Shown: piece by piece, positions 15,305 to 23,860 of the stretch | Layout: each line of letters starts with the position of its first letter | Numbering within the stretch: position 1 is the stretch's first letter | Position numbers and translations under genes: made by a program | Notes under the pieces: model-generated | The model's input: the letters and a program-made list of their open reading frames with translations, nothing else | Database searches by the model: none | Told to the model about the DNA's origin: nothing | IMG/VR virus record: IMGVR_UViG_3300009506_000789 | Coordinates: 1 to 31,769 of that record | DNA length: 31,769 nt | Source of the DNA: a virus | Direction: 5' to 3' (one strand)

Positions 15305-16215
15305 AACGACAGCTCCTGGATCGACCAGAACACCCGAAACGATTCGATTTCGTCTGAGTAAAACTGATTGCTTTTCGGACCGGATTGCTGGGCACCGACT
15401 ACCACCCGCGCAATGCGATTGTTCTGTGGATGCCAGTAGAACTCCCTACCGCTTTCGTCGTCGATCCCAGACGTCGGTGCGAATAAATTCAATCTGCTTT
15501 CCGACAAGTCTTCCCATTCGTCCTCGTCATCCCACGGCGAAGGCCGATGTTGGATCTTGACATATCCGCCGTTAAATGTCGTCGTCAGAATGTGACCAGG
15601 CTCCGGCGGAAAAGCGATCGCTCGTGCTCCCCAGCGGATCCCCAGCCAGAACAAATGCTTTCCTGCGCTTACCTCCCAGCGGTGTTCATCATCGTCCCAT
15701 GTCAGCCCATCAGCCGATCCCCAGTGCTCTTCTCCGGGTGGATTGAAATGAACGTGGCGATCTTCGTTGTGACTTACATCTTCCAAATGGTCATCAGGAT
15801 GCGTCGGATTCGACGCTCTATAAAACACGCCATCGAGTCCCTCGATCTGATCATAACTCGGCGGTGCTTCTCCTCCCTCGGTGTACCAAGTCCACCAGCG
15901 ACGACCGAAACGGATGGCAGGAACCCTCGTATCGGCTGGCACCTTTTCGTCCGCTACGTTGCAAACCACGACTCCTGAGGCGACCTGTCTGGCCCGATAG
16001 GTTACCTCCTGTTCGCCGGCTTCCTCGGTGAACTTTCCATCCTGAAACTGAATATCAAAGGCGTTGTCGTCTGACTGCGGATCTCCCTGGATCTGAGCAA
16101 TCCGCATGAGCTGAGATTGTGGAGATTGAGCAACACGAGCGCACGTCATCTGCACGTCCGCCGTCATGGCGGCCAATTGTCGCTCGATTACTGCGACTCG
16201 CTCTTGTTCGTTCAC
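15301..16215 (-). CDS. Tail-region protein, paralogue A, 304 aa
   Basis: GTG start at 16215, overlapping the upstream stop as GTGA. The protein opens with a short coiled coil (NEQERVAVIERQLAAMTADV), followed by beta-rich segments with AFDIQFQDGKF, VVCNVADEKVP, RRWWTWYTEGG, WGSADGLTWDDDE and PSPWDDEDEW. The same landmarks in the same order occur in the next gene, so the pair came from a tandem duplication followed by strong divergence. No enzyme motif is visible. Acidic Trp-containing beta repeats are common in proteins of the tail tip that hold fibres. Function is inferred only from position. Confidence 0.78.
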   Translation of the reverse strand: MNEQERVAVIERQLAAMTADVQMTCARVAQSPQSQLMRIAQIQGDPQSDDNAFDIQFQDGKFTEEAGEQEVTYRARQVASGVVVCNVADEKVPADTRVPAIRFGRRWWTWYTEGGEAPPSYDQIEGLDGVFYRASNPTHPDDHLEDVSHNEDRHVHFNPPGEEHWGSADGLTWDDDEHRWEVSAGKHLFWLGIRWGARAIAFPPEPGHILTTTFNGGYVKIQHRPSPWDDEDEWEDLSESRLNLFAPTSGIDDESGREFYWHPQNNRIARVVVGAQQSGPKSNQFYSDEIESFRVFWSIQELSF

Positions 16216-18611
16216 ACTGACACCGTTTCAAAGTCCACTTGGGAATGATCAGTCGCCATCGTCGTTACCTGCCCAATGACGTCGATATCCACTGAGGTGA
16301 TGACCGAGTTGATGATGCGGTTCATCTGTCCCGATCGTCTGGCCGGTACTCCGTTGAACAGCAGTACACCGGCGTCGGCGGTCATCAAATACACGTTGCC
16401 ATAGATCACCATCGACACCATGTCACCAAGCCTGAATTGATTGGTGACGTGGTGGACGCCCATTTGAATTGCCTTCCTCGGCGTCGAATACCAGACGTAA
16501 GCCCTAGCCGCCAGGTCCAGCATCTCCGGACGGTCGTCCCTGGCGAACATCGGCACCGTCGTTCTTAAAATGGATCCTCCAGAAATCTCGGTGATCGTGT
16601 TGGGAATCACCAAGTCCAGCCGCATCCGATCGCCCACGCGAAGCACCAGGATGTTGTCGATATGAGCGACCGAGTCAGGCACCGCAGGATAGGCCGCCTG
16701 CACTCGGTGATCGCATCTGGCGTAGACGGTAAAGATCACGTCCGTCTGATAATCGACGATTCCCTGCTCCAGATGACTAACCGGATTCGCGTAGCCATCA
16801 AACTCGACCGGCCAGGCCAAAACGTGCGGCAATCCGTGGGGACGGATCGTCAGGCCGAGCTGCTGCGGGTGCATCGAGAGCGAGCAGCCGACTCCTTTGG
16901 CCGCCTCGGGCCGCATCTCGTCTTCTGCGGTGACGGACGAGGCGGCATCGGCATATACCCAGAAGGATTGGCCCTGTTTGTTCTTGATCTTGATCCCGGC
17001 GAACGGCCTGCGAAATTCGGCCAATGACCCATCCTGTGTCTCGTCGGATGGATTGTACGTGTCTACCTGAAAATTCCACTGTTCTTTCAGCGGCAAGTAG
17101 TCCTCGAATCGTAGGCCAGCTTGCCAGACATCGTGGGGTGGAGTCGACGCGGCCCATCCTCCAGTTGCACCGAGGGCCGGAAAGACGTAGTTCTGTGGGC
17201 CTCCCGTCCCGTTGCCTGCTTTCATGTCCCAGTCTAACGGCACTCGATAACGGCACAGGACATGCCGCAGTTTGTCACTCATGCGCACGCTGTCGTTGCG
17301 CGTCATCTGCTCGGTGATATCTAGCTGGTCGTAGGTCGGTGACGAGCTAATGCCTGCGTTGTAGGCGTTCTCATCGGCCATCGTCCAGTCGGGTTCCAGC
17401 GTTCCATCCATAACGCTGACGGTGAAGACTGCTCCCTGAAAGCCACCCTCCACGATCACTTGCGAATACTGCCGAAGCACGTCCGACGTCTCGCTGAAGG
17501 ATCCCATGTCCGCGACGCTCATAATGTTGATGGTCCGCCGGTTGGTATTGGCCGGGACCTCGGCACCGCCTGGCAGCACCGTACCGTAAGGCTCCATCGA
17601 TGCAATCTGAATCTCGACGCCTGAATCGTCGACGTCTAACCACCAGATCATTCCGCTGGTCTTGCTGATGAGATCGTTGAAGATCGACCAGAGTGTGCGC
17701 CCCTCTACCTCCAGATTTACCGGAATGTGACCGTCCAACCAGTCGCCGGCACCAGTGGAGATCGACCAGGGGGGACCATTGGCATCGTTCGGTTGGAAGT
17801 AATACAACAGATATTGGATAATGTCTTTCGCCGTCCACAGCACGGCGCTGTCCAGCTGCTTGGCAAATGCCCCGATTCCCGACACATTCTCATACTGGGA
17901 TTTGTTCTCGAACTGATACTCCCCCATCTGCCGGTGACCGCGCTGGGCATTGAATGGCACTCCCCGGTCGATGGCGATTGTCGATGTAATTAGGCCCCCT
18001 CCGACGGTATCCACGATTCTTGATTGACGAATCTGTTTGCGAGTGAGCAGTACCTCCAAGCCCAAGGCTTCGATGTAGAGATCGCCTGCTTCACCGAGCA
18101 CCTCGCCGCCCAGTGCCTCTCGCCGCACATTGGTGATCAATCCGTACCACGTCAAGCTGCGCGGCGTGTTATGAACGTACCACGTCGAGTGCGGCTGATC
18201 CCACCGATAAACCGTCTGATTGTCGACTTGAAAGACGATCGCACCATCCAGCAGAATCGATTGCAATGCCGTTCGCTCTCCGGCATTGGCGACCGTCAGA
18301 ATGTTCGGTGTGATCTGGACCTTGACGTACTTCCACAGCAATTCAGAGGCCGGTTCAAACGATCGGTAAAGCCGATATTTCTCAGCGATTCCAGCAACGT
18401 AGGATTCCTTGATCAACCCGTATCGCTGGCGAAAAACGACGCTGTCAATCTGCGTGTTCGTCCCGAGGTTCAATCTCTGCGGTTCCAGGCCGAGCCAGGT
18501 CACCCAGCAATCCGGATCCCAGACGGCCGTCGGGTCTTTGAGCCAGACTTGCCAGGTCGCTGCGCCGCGCAGGCGTCGCTTGTCGTCGAGATAGATCGGG
18601 ATGACTGCCAT
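16212..18611 (-). CDS. Large tail-tip/baseplate hub-type protein, 799 aa
   Basis: ATG at 18611 overlaps the upstream stop (TGATG). At 799 residues it is the largest protein between the tape measure and the fibre genes, where siphophages encode the central tail-tip protein (gpJ or Tal position). The sequence is beta rich throughout with few helices: an N-terminal region with VWLKDPTAVWDPDCWVTWLG, a middle region with TLWSIFNDLISKTSGMIWWL (a pattern found in hub-like domains where a helix precedes a WWLD strand), and a C-terminal region with FRLGDMVSMVIYGNVYLMTA. No lysozyme, peptidase or metal-binding motif is evident. I infer a tail-tip hub from length, position and the TSGMIWWLDVDDSG segment; this is not proven. 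Confidence 0.72.
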   Translation of the reverse strand: MAVIPIYLDDKRRLRGAATWQVWLKDPTAVWDPDCWVTWLGLEPQRLNLGTNTQIDSVVFRQRYGLIKESYVAGIAEKYRLYRSFEPASELLWKYVKVQITPNILTVANAGERTALQSILLDGAIVFQVDNQTVYRWDQPHSTWYVHNTPRSLTWYGLITNVRREALGGEVLGEAGDLYIEALGLEVLLTRKQIRQSRIVDTVGGGLITSTIAIDRGVPFNAQRGHRQMGEYQFENKSQYENVSGIGAFAKQLDSAVLWTAKDIIQYLLYYFQPNDANGPPWSISTGAGDWLDGHIPVNLEVEGRTLWSIFNDLISKTSGMIWWLDVDDSGVEIQIASMEPYGTVLPGGAEVPANTNRRTINIMSVADMGSFSETSDVLRQYSQVIVEGGFQGAVFTVSVMDGTLEPDWTMADENAYNAGISSSPTYDQLDITEQMTRNDSVRMSDKLRHVLCRYRVPLDWDMKAGNGTGGPQNYVFPALGATGGWAASTPPHDVWQAGLRFEDYLPLKEQWNFQVDTYNPSDETQDGSLAEFRRPFAGIKIKNKQGQSFWVYADAASSVTAEDEMRPEAAKGVGCSLSMHPQQLGLTIRPHGLPHVLAWPVEFDGYANPVSHLEQGIVDYQTDVIFTVYARCDHRVQAAYPAVPDSVAHIDNILVLRVGDRMRLDLVIPNTITEISGGSILRTTVPMFARDDRPEMLDLAARAYVWYSTPRKAIQMGVHHVTNQFRLGDMVSMVIYGNVYLMTADAGVLLFNGVPARRSGQMNRIINSVITSVDIDVIGQVTTMATDHSQVDFETVSV

Positions 18612-19021
18612 CAGAGATTCGTGAACAAAAGGGTCCAGCTCACTCGAAGATCGAACATATTCCCAAGGACTAACGGATTTGCAATCGCTAAGTTTCTTCT
18701 CAGGTACACCACTTCGCAGCCGAGCACGATCACGCGGACGTTCTCGAAATCAAAGTCGTAGCTACTCCACACGAGCCGCACGCTCCCTAGTCCTAGCAAC
18801 GATGTGTAGGACGCATACAGTTGCCTTCCCAGTGCCACGCTCGGCACATCGATGATTGACTCCCGCTGGAACGTCGGCGAACGCAGGCCAATGATTCGCA
18901 CCGCGTGGTAATTCACTCCAGGCCTCGTGAACACCTCCGTCCCGTATTGCTGTCGACTCGGCATATCACCAAGCCAATGACGGAACCGATAAGGACCGAG
19001 CATGTCGAGCGTGGTGATCAC
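18611..19021 (-). CDS. Minor tail protein, 136 aa, unknown
   Basis: GTG start at 19021, overlapping the tape-measure stop as GTGA, with GGAG 8 bases upstream. The protein is beta rich with hydrophobic strands (ENVRVIVLGCEVVYLRRNLA, FDLRVSWTLLFTN). Its site, directly after the tape measure, is where siphophages encode the distal tail (Dit or gpM/gpL position) proteins, so a tail-tip adaptor is plausible. No motif confirms it. Confidence 0.7.
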   Translation of the reverse strand: MITTLDMLGPYRFRHWLGDMPSRQQYGTEVFTRPGVNYHAVRIIGLRSPTFQRESIIDVPSVALGRQLYASYTSLLGLGSVRLVWSSYDFDFENVRVIVLGCEVVYLRRNLAIANPLVLGNMFDLRVSWTLLFTNL

Positions 19022-20595
19022 TGCGCCGGCTCCGGTACGCGGGGACGAGTGACCTTGCGCGTGTTCTGCTCAATCTTCTCCATCGCATCCCTGGTGCGGA
19101 GATCAGCCGCGCCAAACGCCTCTTGAAACATCTGAGTGCGAGTGGGTACGTTTCCCGCACCAAAGCTTGGGCTTGGACCGCCGCGAGCCGTCATGATGCG
19201 AGTCAATCCAAGTCGCGCCCAGTTCACGTTTCCTTCTTCGTCATACAGATTCATCCCGAACGGACCTTGGGTCAGTCCCCTTCTGGCCAGTTCGGAAACG
19301 ATCATGCGCTGCCGAACCTCGGTTTTCATCGCCTCGGCATCGAACGACCTCGCTTCCTTAAATGCGCTTTTCTCCTCCTCAATCACTCTCGTCAGCGCCA
19401 TTTCAGGAATCTCGCGCTCGATCTTCGATCGCTTCTCTCGAATCAGGTTTTCATCGGCCATGCCTTTAGCCGCCGCGTCCTGCAAACGCAAAACCTCACC
19501 GTATTGACGAACGAGAGTCAGCAACGCCTCCCTCTGCCTGATCTCGGTGAATCCCACCTGCGTCAGTTTTTCCAGCGAATCGATGTTGGCATCCCGCAGT
19601 TTCTTCAGCCGCTCTTGCTGCGATGCGTCCTCCGCGAGTCCCTGACCTCGGAACCACTGAGCACCAGGACTGACCGCCGACAATGCGATTCCCGCCTGGC
19701 GTGTATAAACTTCAGTTTCTGCGCCCTTCGTCGGTGACAAAGCCGCGGCCACGCCGAGGCCGAATGCCTTGTCCGCAAACGACTGCAGCGCAGGAGCAGC
19801 TGGCGCGATCTCTTTGGCACTCCGACCGGATGCCTCCCCGGCCGCGAAGACGCCTCGGAGCAGGACCTCCGGCACCATACCCTGGCCGGTCGCCTGGATG
19901 CCGATCTCTTTTCCCAACTCAGCTGGGATGCCAACCTCGGTGGCCTCGAAGATGTTCCGCGTAGCCTCCAGCCCGCGCTCGAAACTTCCCAAAGAGGATT
20001 GCATTGCCTGGGCCAGGTCGAAAGCCTCTGCGAATGGTGCCTTGCCTCTCGATACCTCCAGCACGCGGAGTGCTCGCTCCCTCGTGGTGCCTTCCTCTTG
20101 CAACGCCGCGAAAGCCACCATCTCTTTCATCGTCTGCTGTGTCTGCTTGGAAATCTCCTTCTGACTCTGCAGCCAGTTCTCGTGTCCCTTGACAATCACA
20201 CCCACGGCACCGCTGATGGAAGTCAATGGCCCGAGGATTCCGATCAATGCCGTTTTGCCGACGGTGCCGAGCTTCTGCATGGTGCCCTGCAGTTGCCCGG
20301 TCTGCACGGTCATTCGCTGTTTTTCATTTCTGGCCGAGACCAAGCCAGCCTTGTACTCGTCCAGACTGATGCGGTTTTCCTTATAGGCCCGCTTCATCTG
20401 TTCAATGTTGCGCCGGTAGCGTTCCAGAGGCTGCAACTGCTCCTCGAAGGCCCGCTTGGCCATTTGGGCGCCGCGTCGCGTTTCCGCCGCCATCTCCTTG
20501 TACTGATCGTTCAGCTCTCGCGCACCATCTCTGGCCTTCGCCATTGCCTTGAGAAGGTCTTGCGGATCACCGGTCATGGTGATGGTAACGCTCAT
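19018..20595 (-). CDS. Tail tape measure protein, short, 525 aa
   Basis: ATG at 20595. Residues about 25-100 form a long charged helix or coiled coil (LNDQYKEMAAETRRGAQMAK and following), then a hydrophobic patch (TVGKTALIGILGPLTSISGA then VGVIVKG, 112-136), then mostly helical Ala/Glu/Arg-rich sequence to the end. This is the layout of tape measure proteins, which set tail length and carry a membrane-active segment. At 525 residues it is short. At about 0.15 nm per residue the tail would be near 80 nm, an estimate only. The gene follows the chaperone-type gene and precedes the tail-tip genes, the usual place. No peptidase or lysozyme domain is seen. Confidence 0.85.
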   Translation of the reverse strand: MSVTITMTGDPQDLLKAMAKARDGARELNDQYKEMAAETRRGAQMAKRAFEEQLQPLERYRRNIEQMKRAYKENRISLDEYKAGLVSARNEKQRMTVQTGQLQGTMQKLGTVGKTALIGILGPLTSISGAVGVIVKGHENWLQSQKEISKQTQQTMKEMVAFAALQEEGTTRERALRVLEVSRGKAPFAEAFDLAQAMQSSLGSFERGLEATRNIFEATEVGIPAELGKEIGIQATGQGMVPEVLLRGVFAAGEASGRSAKEIAPAAPALQSFADKAFGLGVAAALSPTKGAETEVYTRQAGIALSAVSPGAQWFRGQGLAEDASQQERLKKLRDANIDSLEKLTQVGFTEIRQREALLTLVRQYGEVLRLQDAAAKGMADENLIREKRSKIEREIPEMALTRVIEEEKSAFKEARSFDAEAMKTEVRQRMIVSELARRGLTQGPFGMNLYDEEGNVNWARLGLTRIMTARGGPSPSFGAGNVPTRTQMFQEAFGAADLRTRDAMEKIEQNTRKVTRPRVPEPAQ

Positions 20596-20599
20596 CGAT

Positions 20600-21436
20600 T
20601 CAGTCCGACGGTTGCAACGTCCGCGATAGAGGGGTTATATCCGGGGTTAAGTCCGGCACGCCAACGGGAGAACTCCAGCTCCCTGAAATCATTTCCGTTT
20701 TTTTTTCCGGCTCCTCCGAGTCACTTGGTGAGGTTCGTTGCCACCAGGTCTCCAAGTCCACCACGGCGTTCAGGATCTCGGCGCGGGTTAAATCGTTCAG
20801 AAGATCGAGTAGCCAGACCTCGACGGCGGAGACACGATAATTTGCCTGCAGGGCAGTCACGCACCAGTCGGCCGCCTCCGACTTCGTTAGTTCGATTGTG
20901 TCTCCCTCCTGGGCATCCGTGCGCCGGAAGGAATCCATCAGGAAATCCCACCACTGCTGCGCCACACGGAACAACGGCTCGTAGGGCGACATCACTTCGC
21001 CGTCGATCCACTTCCCCGTCGCTGGATCCAGCGCCATGCGTCTGGGCAGATTAATGAACGGGATCAGTTGACCGCTCGGCATCGCGTGACAGACCCGAGC
21101 AATGGGAACGTGCCAGTGCTTCCCGTCACCCAACTGAACGTCCTTGCCATCCAGCACGCTCTTGCGGACCAAATCAGAGGGTAACGGCTGATGATCGACA
21201 TACCAGCCGATCCAAAGGTTGGACGCTGGGCGCTGACGCCACTGTTGCCGGTCGTGGCACATTCGCACCAGGGCGGTCTGCTGAAGATATCCGCCACCGG
21301 CAATCAAGAGGCCGTCGCCTTTGTCAGGTCCGTTTTGGATCACGTCGGCGTAAATCGCCGGACCCTCAAAGGCGTAGAGCAGTTCCCGCGGAATCTCCCG
21401 CTTGTGCGTGGCCGGCACGTAGTGGATGAACTCCAC
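20600..21436 (-). CDS. Tail assembly chaperone-position protein, 278 aa, with possible frameshift at its end
   Basis: ATG at 21436 (MEFIHYVPATHKREIPRELL). It lies between the tail-tube-like gene and the tape measure, the place of the lambda G/GT tail assembly chaperones. Residues about 70-100 (NLWIGWYVDHQPLPSDLVRK) and 150-240 (helical, SEAADWCVTALQANYRVSAV) contain no motif I can name. The final 35 codons contain an A9 run at 20698-20706 (GAA AAA AAA ACG). A -1 shift there would replace the last 32 residues by 35 others and give a 281-residue product ending at 20592, whose TGA overlaps the tape-measure ATG as ATGA. Normal reading stops 4 bases before that ATG. Assignment to the chaperone class rests on position and this slippery site. 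Confidence 0.7.
   Translation of the reverse strand: MEFIHYVPATHKREIPRELLYAFEGPAIYADVIQNGPDKGDGLLIAGGGYLQQTALVRMCHDRQQWRQRPASNLWIGWYVDHQPLPSDLVRKSVLDGKDVQLGDGKHWHVPIARVCHAMPSGQLIPFINLPRRMALDPATGKWIDGEVMSPYEPLFRVAQQWWDFLMDSFRRTDAQEGDTIELTKSEAADWCVTALQANYRVSAVEVWLLDLLNDLTRAEILNAVVDLETWWQRTSPSDSEEPEKKTEMISGSWSSPVGVPDLTPDITPLSRTLQPSD
20666..20717 (-). promoter_or_regulatory. Putative programmed -1 frameshift site (SD-like, A9 run, hairpin)
   Basis: Reading the minus strand: GGAGGAG (20717-20711), CCGG, nine A (20706-20698), then 14 bases and a 5-bp hairpin (GGGAG 20683-20679, loop of 8, CTCCC 20670-20666). Codons in the normal frame are GAA AAA AAA ACG, giving the A-AAA-AAA heptamer used by dnaX and several tail-chaperone genes. 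An SD-like sequence just upstream stimulates such slips in known cases. The spacing here is shorter than in dnaX and the hairpin is weak, so efficiency cannot be judged from sequence. Confidence 0.5.
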
Positions 21437-21457
21437 GGGTTGAATCCTCCCTCCGCG

Positions 21458-22402
21458 TCATGACAGGGTCTGGCCGGTGCTCACCAGAATCGGAGCGTTT
21501 GTGCCGTCATAGACAGACTCAACGACGAGAACGGCCTCGCCTGGCCCGTCCAATCCGGCGCTGAATAGCGTGTCCATGTAAACCAAGCCTGCCAATGTGA
21601 TTGTGATGTGCGCCGCAACGTTCAGCGCGATGCCACGCTTCCTCAGCTCCAATGTCGTATTGGCGTGGGTGACAGAGCCACCGGCGAGGCCCGTGACCGT
21701 ACTCCACCATTTCGGATCTACCCCACGCACGGTCATTCGCGGTTTGAGTTCCGACAATGTCGCCACCGTGGGGTATGGATCGGAATCCCCGCTCTCATGT
21801 GTCACAACAGCACCAAAATCGATGCTCACGTTTCGCTTGCCAGTGACGGACACCGCGCCGATCGTCAGTCCACGCATCGTCCAGCGGCCCTGGGGTGGCG
21901 TGGGCCAAGTCTCGGCGGGATATGTCGGCAGCGTGCCCGTGTCACTCTTCTGGATTGGATCATTGGTTCCGTCCCACGCCGCATAGGCTTCATAAACCAA
22001 TTGGGCCGAGTTCATGTGGTCCACGGTCAACGATCGCGGGACGATCAGCCCCAGACCGATGTTCAGCTTCCGATGAACGGCGCCGCTGAGCACTCCGGCA
22101 CACGTCTGCTTCTGGCAATAGACATCCAGGCCCGGTTTTCCAACATCGTTGGTGATGCATTTCCCGAGTAGTCCGAGCGCCGTGATAGCATCCTCCAGGC
22201 CAACGGTAGTAAAGGCGATCATCGGTTTGGTCTGGCTGTGTGCGACGGAATCCGGGTAAACGGATCCACTCGCCTTTTCCTGGGCTACCTCCGGATTGGC
22301 CGAGGCGTTGATGTTCGTGATTCCATAGACGTACTCGGGACTTCCCATGCTGGCATCTTGAAACGCCACGTGCCCGGCTCTGTAATCCTCAGACCATGCC
22401 AT
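21458..22402 (-). CDS. Tail tube-like major tail protein, 314 aa
   Basis: ATG at 22402 with AGGGGG about 6 bases upstream, a strong signal suited to an abundant product. The protein is beta rich and Gly/Thr rich throughout (GSPEYVYGITNINASANPEV, RGLTIGAVSVTGKRNVSIDF, TLELRKRGIALNVAAHITIT), with no catalytic motif. The position, after the neck and tail-completion genes and before the chaperone and tape measure genes, is that of the major tail tube protein in siphophages. No sheath gene precedes it. The assignment is by position and composition; homology to a named tube family is not visible by eye. Confidence 0.72.
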   Translation of the reverse strand: MAWSEDYRAGHVAFQDASMGSPEYVYGITNINASANPEVAQEKASGSVYPDSVAHSQTKPMIAFTTVGLEDAITALGLLGKCITNDVGKPGLDVYCQKQTCAGVLSGAVHRKLNIGLGLIVPRSLTVDHMNSAQLVYEAYAAWDGTNDPIQKSDTGTLPTYPAETWPTPPQGRWTMRGLTIGAVSVTGKRNVSIDFGAVVTHESGDSDPYPTVATLSELKPRMTVRGVDPKWWSTVTGLAGGSVTHANTTLELRKRGIALNVAAHITITLAGLVYMDTLFSAGLDGPGEAVLVVESVYDGTNAPILVSTGQTLS

Positions 22403-22413
22403 CGCTCGCCCCC

Positions 22414-22893
22414 TTATGTCGTGACGGTTTGCCTTCCAGCAAACGATTGCAGTCGTTTTTCAATGAACGCTTGTTGGCGGTCGTTCATGTCCTTGAATTC
22501 GTCAGATGTGATGGCCCGAAATTCAGATAGCATATCCGGCGTTTTCTTGCCGCGTGACTTCGGTCGGAAGTTGAACGCACGCACCGGCATCCGGACGTGA
22601 ACGCTCTTGAATGTCGCCTGGATAGTGCGATTGGCCGAGAGCTGCTCCGACCGGCCGGACAACACCAACGGCCTGTCGTGACCGAAGACCTTTTTCTTGC
22701 GGAAGGTGTAGCTACGGGATCGCTCGGTGTACCCATAACGGCTGATCGCAGTCCGTTTGAAGTGATGAGGGCGGAGCTGCTTGTGCCAGTATTCTCCGCG
22801 AGCGGTGAACGAGTCTTTCAGCACCGCCTTGACGTCGCTCTGCTTCATGCCAAGGAACCCGCCCCAACTGATGACCGCCTTAATTCCGATCAT
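22414..22893 (-). CDS. Head-tail or tail-completion protein, 159 aa, unknown
   Basis: The ATG at 22893 is chosen: it overlaps the upstream stop as ATGA and has GAGGTG 5 bases upstream. The protein is strongly basic (YGYTERSRSYTFRKKKVFGH, FNFRPKSRGKKT), which is typical of gpZ-like and HK97 gp10-like tail-completion or neck proteins. N-terminal part IGIKAVISWGGFLGMKQSDV fits a small alpha/beta fold. It lies in the head-to-tail junction cluster. A specific family is not assigned. Confidence 0.72.
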   Translation of the reverse strand: MIGIKAVISWGGFLGMKQSDVKAVLKDSFTARGEYWHKQLRPHHFKRTAISRYGYTERSRSYTFRKKKVFGHDRPLVLSGRSEQLSANRTIQATFKSVHVRMPVRAFNFRPKSRGKKTPDMLSEFRAITSDEFKDMNDRQQAFIEKRLQSFAGRQTVTT

Positions 22894-23423
22894 GCGTTCA
22901 CCTCGTTGGTTACGAGCCACGTCCAGAACTGCACGACCGGAAACGGCTTCTCCTCCAGCGAAATGGCCGGCGCGCCGACGGGGGAGGCCTCACCCACAGA
23001 GAAGCATCCGTCCAACTCGGAGAGAAACGCAACCTCCTCCATGATCCCGATGACGATGTCCTTAAACTCGCGGCGCGCCGACGGTTCATCCAGATCCGTT
23101 GGCAGTAGACGCTCAAATCGAACCGCTAGGCGGACGTTCGCTAAATGCTCCCACGTCAGGCCACTGGCAGTATGCCGGAAAGTGACCTCGGCCTGATCGT
23201 CAGGTGGATGAATTAGTGCGAGCGGATAAAATGCCTTCCAAGTATCTTCATCGAATGCGTCAGAATCGGTCGGTCGCGTCACCTCGTCGACAAAGACCCT
23301 GTCCGCCGCCTCAGCTTGATCTAACGCTCCAACCAACGTCTGAAACACGGGTGACGACGAAATGGAGAAGATCAAGCGATCTTCCGCCCGTGTCAGCGAC
23401 GTCGTTCCCGTGGGCAGGGGCAT
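22890..23423 (-). CDS. Tail terminator/neck-position protein, 177 aa
   Basis: The ATG at 23423 is chosen; a TTG two codons upstream that would overlap the previous stop (TTGA) is the alternative. The sequence is mixed alpha/beta: LTRAEDRLIFSISSSPVFQT, an acidic middle region (FVDEVTRPTDSDAFDEDTWK) and a C-terminus with FPVVQFWTWLVTNEVNA. It is encoded between two connector-type genes, so it could be the tail terminator (gpU position) or a neck protein. No motif settles this. Confidence 0.68.
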   Translation of the reverse strand: MPLPTGTTSLTRAEDRLIFSISSSPVFQTLVGALDQAEAADRVFVDEVTRPTDSDAFDEDTWKAFYPLALIHPPDDQAEVTFRHTASGLTWEHLANVRLAVRFERLLPTDLDEPSARREFKDIVIGIMEEVAFLSELDGCFSVGEASPVGAPAISLEEKPFPVVQFWTWLVTNEVNA

Positions 23424-23425
23424 GA

Positions 23426-23845
23426 TCAATACCGTCTCAGTTGTGGTCCGACTTTCGCCGCGGCCTCGTTGCGCCGCAGGCCAATGATGGCCAGGCCCGT
23501 TGTCAACCTCCGCACTCCAGCGCCGGTCGTCGGATCGACGCTGTACTCCGTTTCCGTTCCGTCCTGCTCCTCAAATGTGAAGGACGCTCCGAGCTGCGGA
23601 TCCTCCACGCCGCCCCACGGCGATCCAGGATTGGTGGAGATCCAAATCTCTCGGAATCGCGGCTTGAGAATGTCGCCGAACTCCAGATCCCGAAAGTCCG
23701 TCGACTCCGCCCGGATGACGGCTCGCAGGCGGATCGGTTCTTCCGCGCCGAATCGGTAGACAACGGCAACGCCTTTATCTGCAAATAGCTGGAAAAGCGG
23801 TGTGATTGCGTGTCTTGCGAAGACGGCGCGGAAGAACGACGACAT
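23426..23845 (-). CDS. Head-tail connector/completion protein, 139 aa
   Basis: ATG at 23845, 15 bases after the capsid stop. A helical N-terminus (FFRAVFARHAITPLFQLFAD) is followed by a beta barrel-like region (VAVVYRFGAEEPIRLRAVIR, GDILKPRFREIWIST, GASFTFEEQDGTETEYSVDP). A short helix then small beta barrel directly after the capsid gene is the usual shape and place of head-tail connector proteins (FII-type position in lambda). The assignment is by fold impression and position. Confidence 0.7.
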   Translation of the reverse strand: MSSFFRAVFARHAITPLFQLFADKGVAVVYRFGAEEPIRLRAVIRAESTDFRDLEFGDILKPRFREIWISTNPGSPWGGVEDPQLGASFTFEEQDGTETEYSVDPTTGAGVRRLTTGLAIIGLRRNEAAAKVGPQLRRY

Positions 23846-23860
23846 GACCGACTCCCGCGA

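Noticed and set aside
19999-21054. Plus-strand frame of 351 codons opposite the tape measure and chaperone genes
   Set aside because: Low-complexity Arg/Ser/Pro-rich composition and its position opposite two well supported genes show it is a shadow frame.
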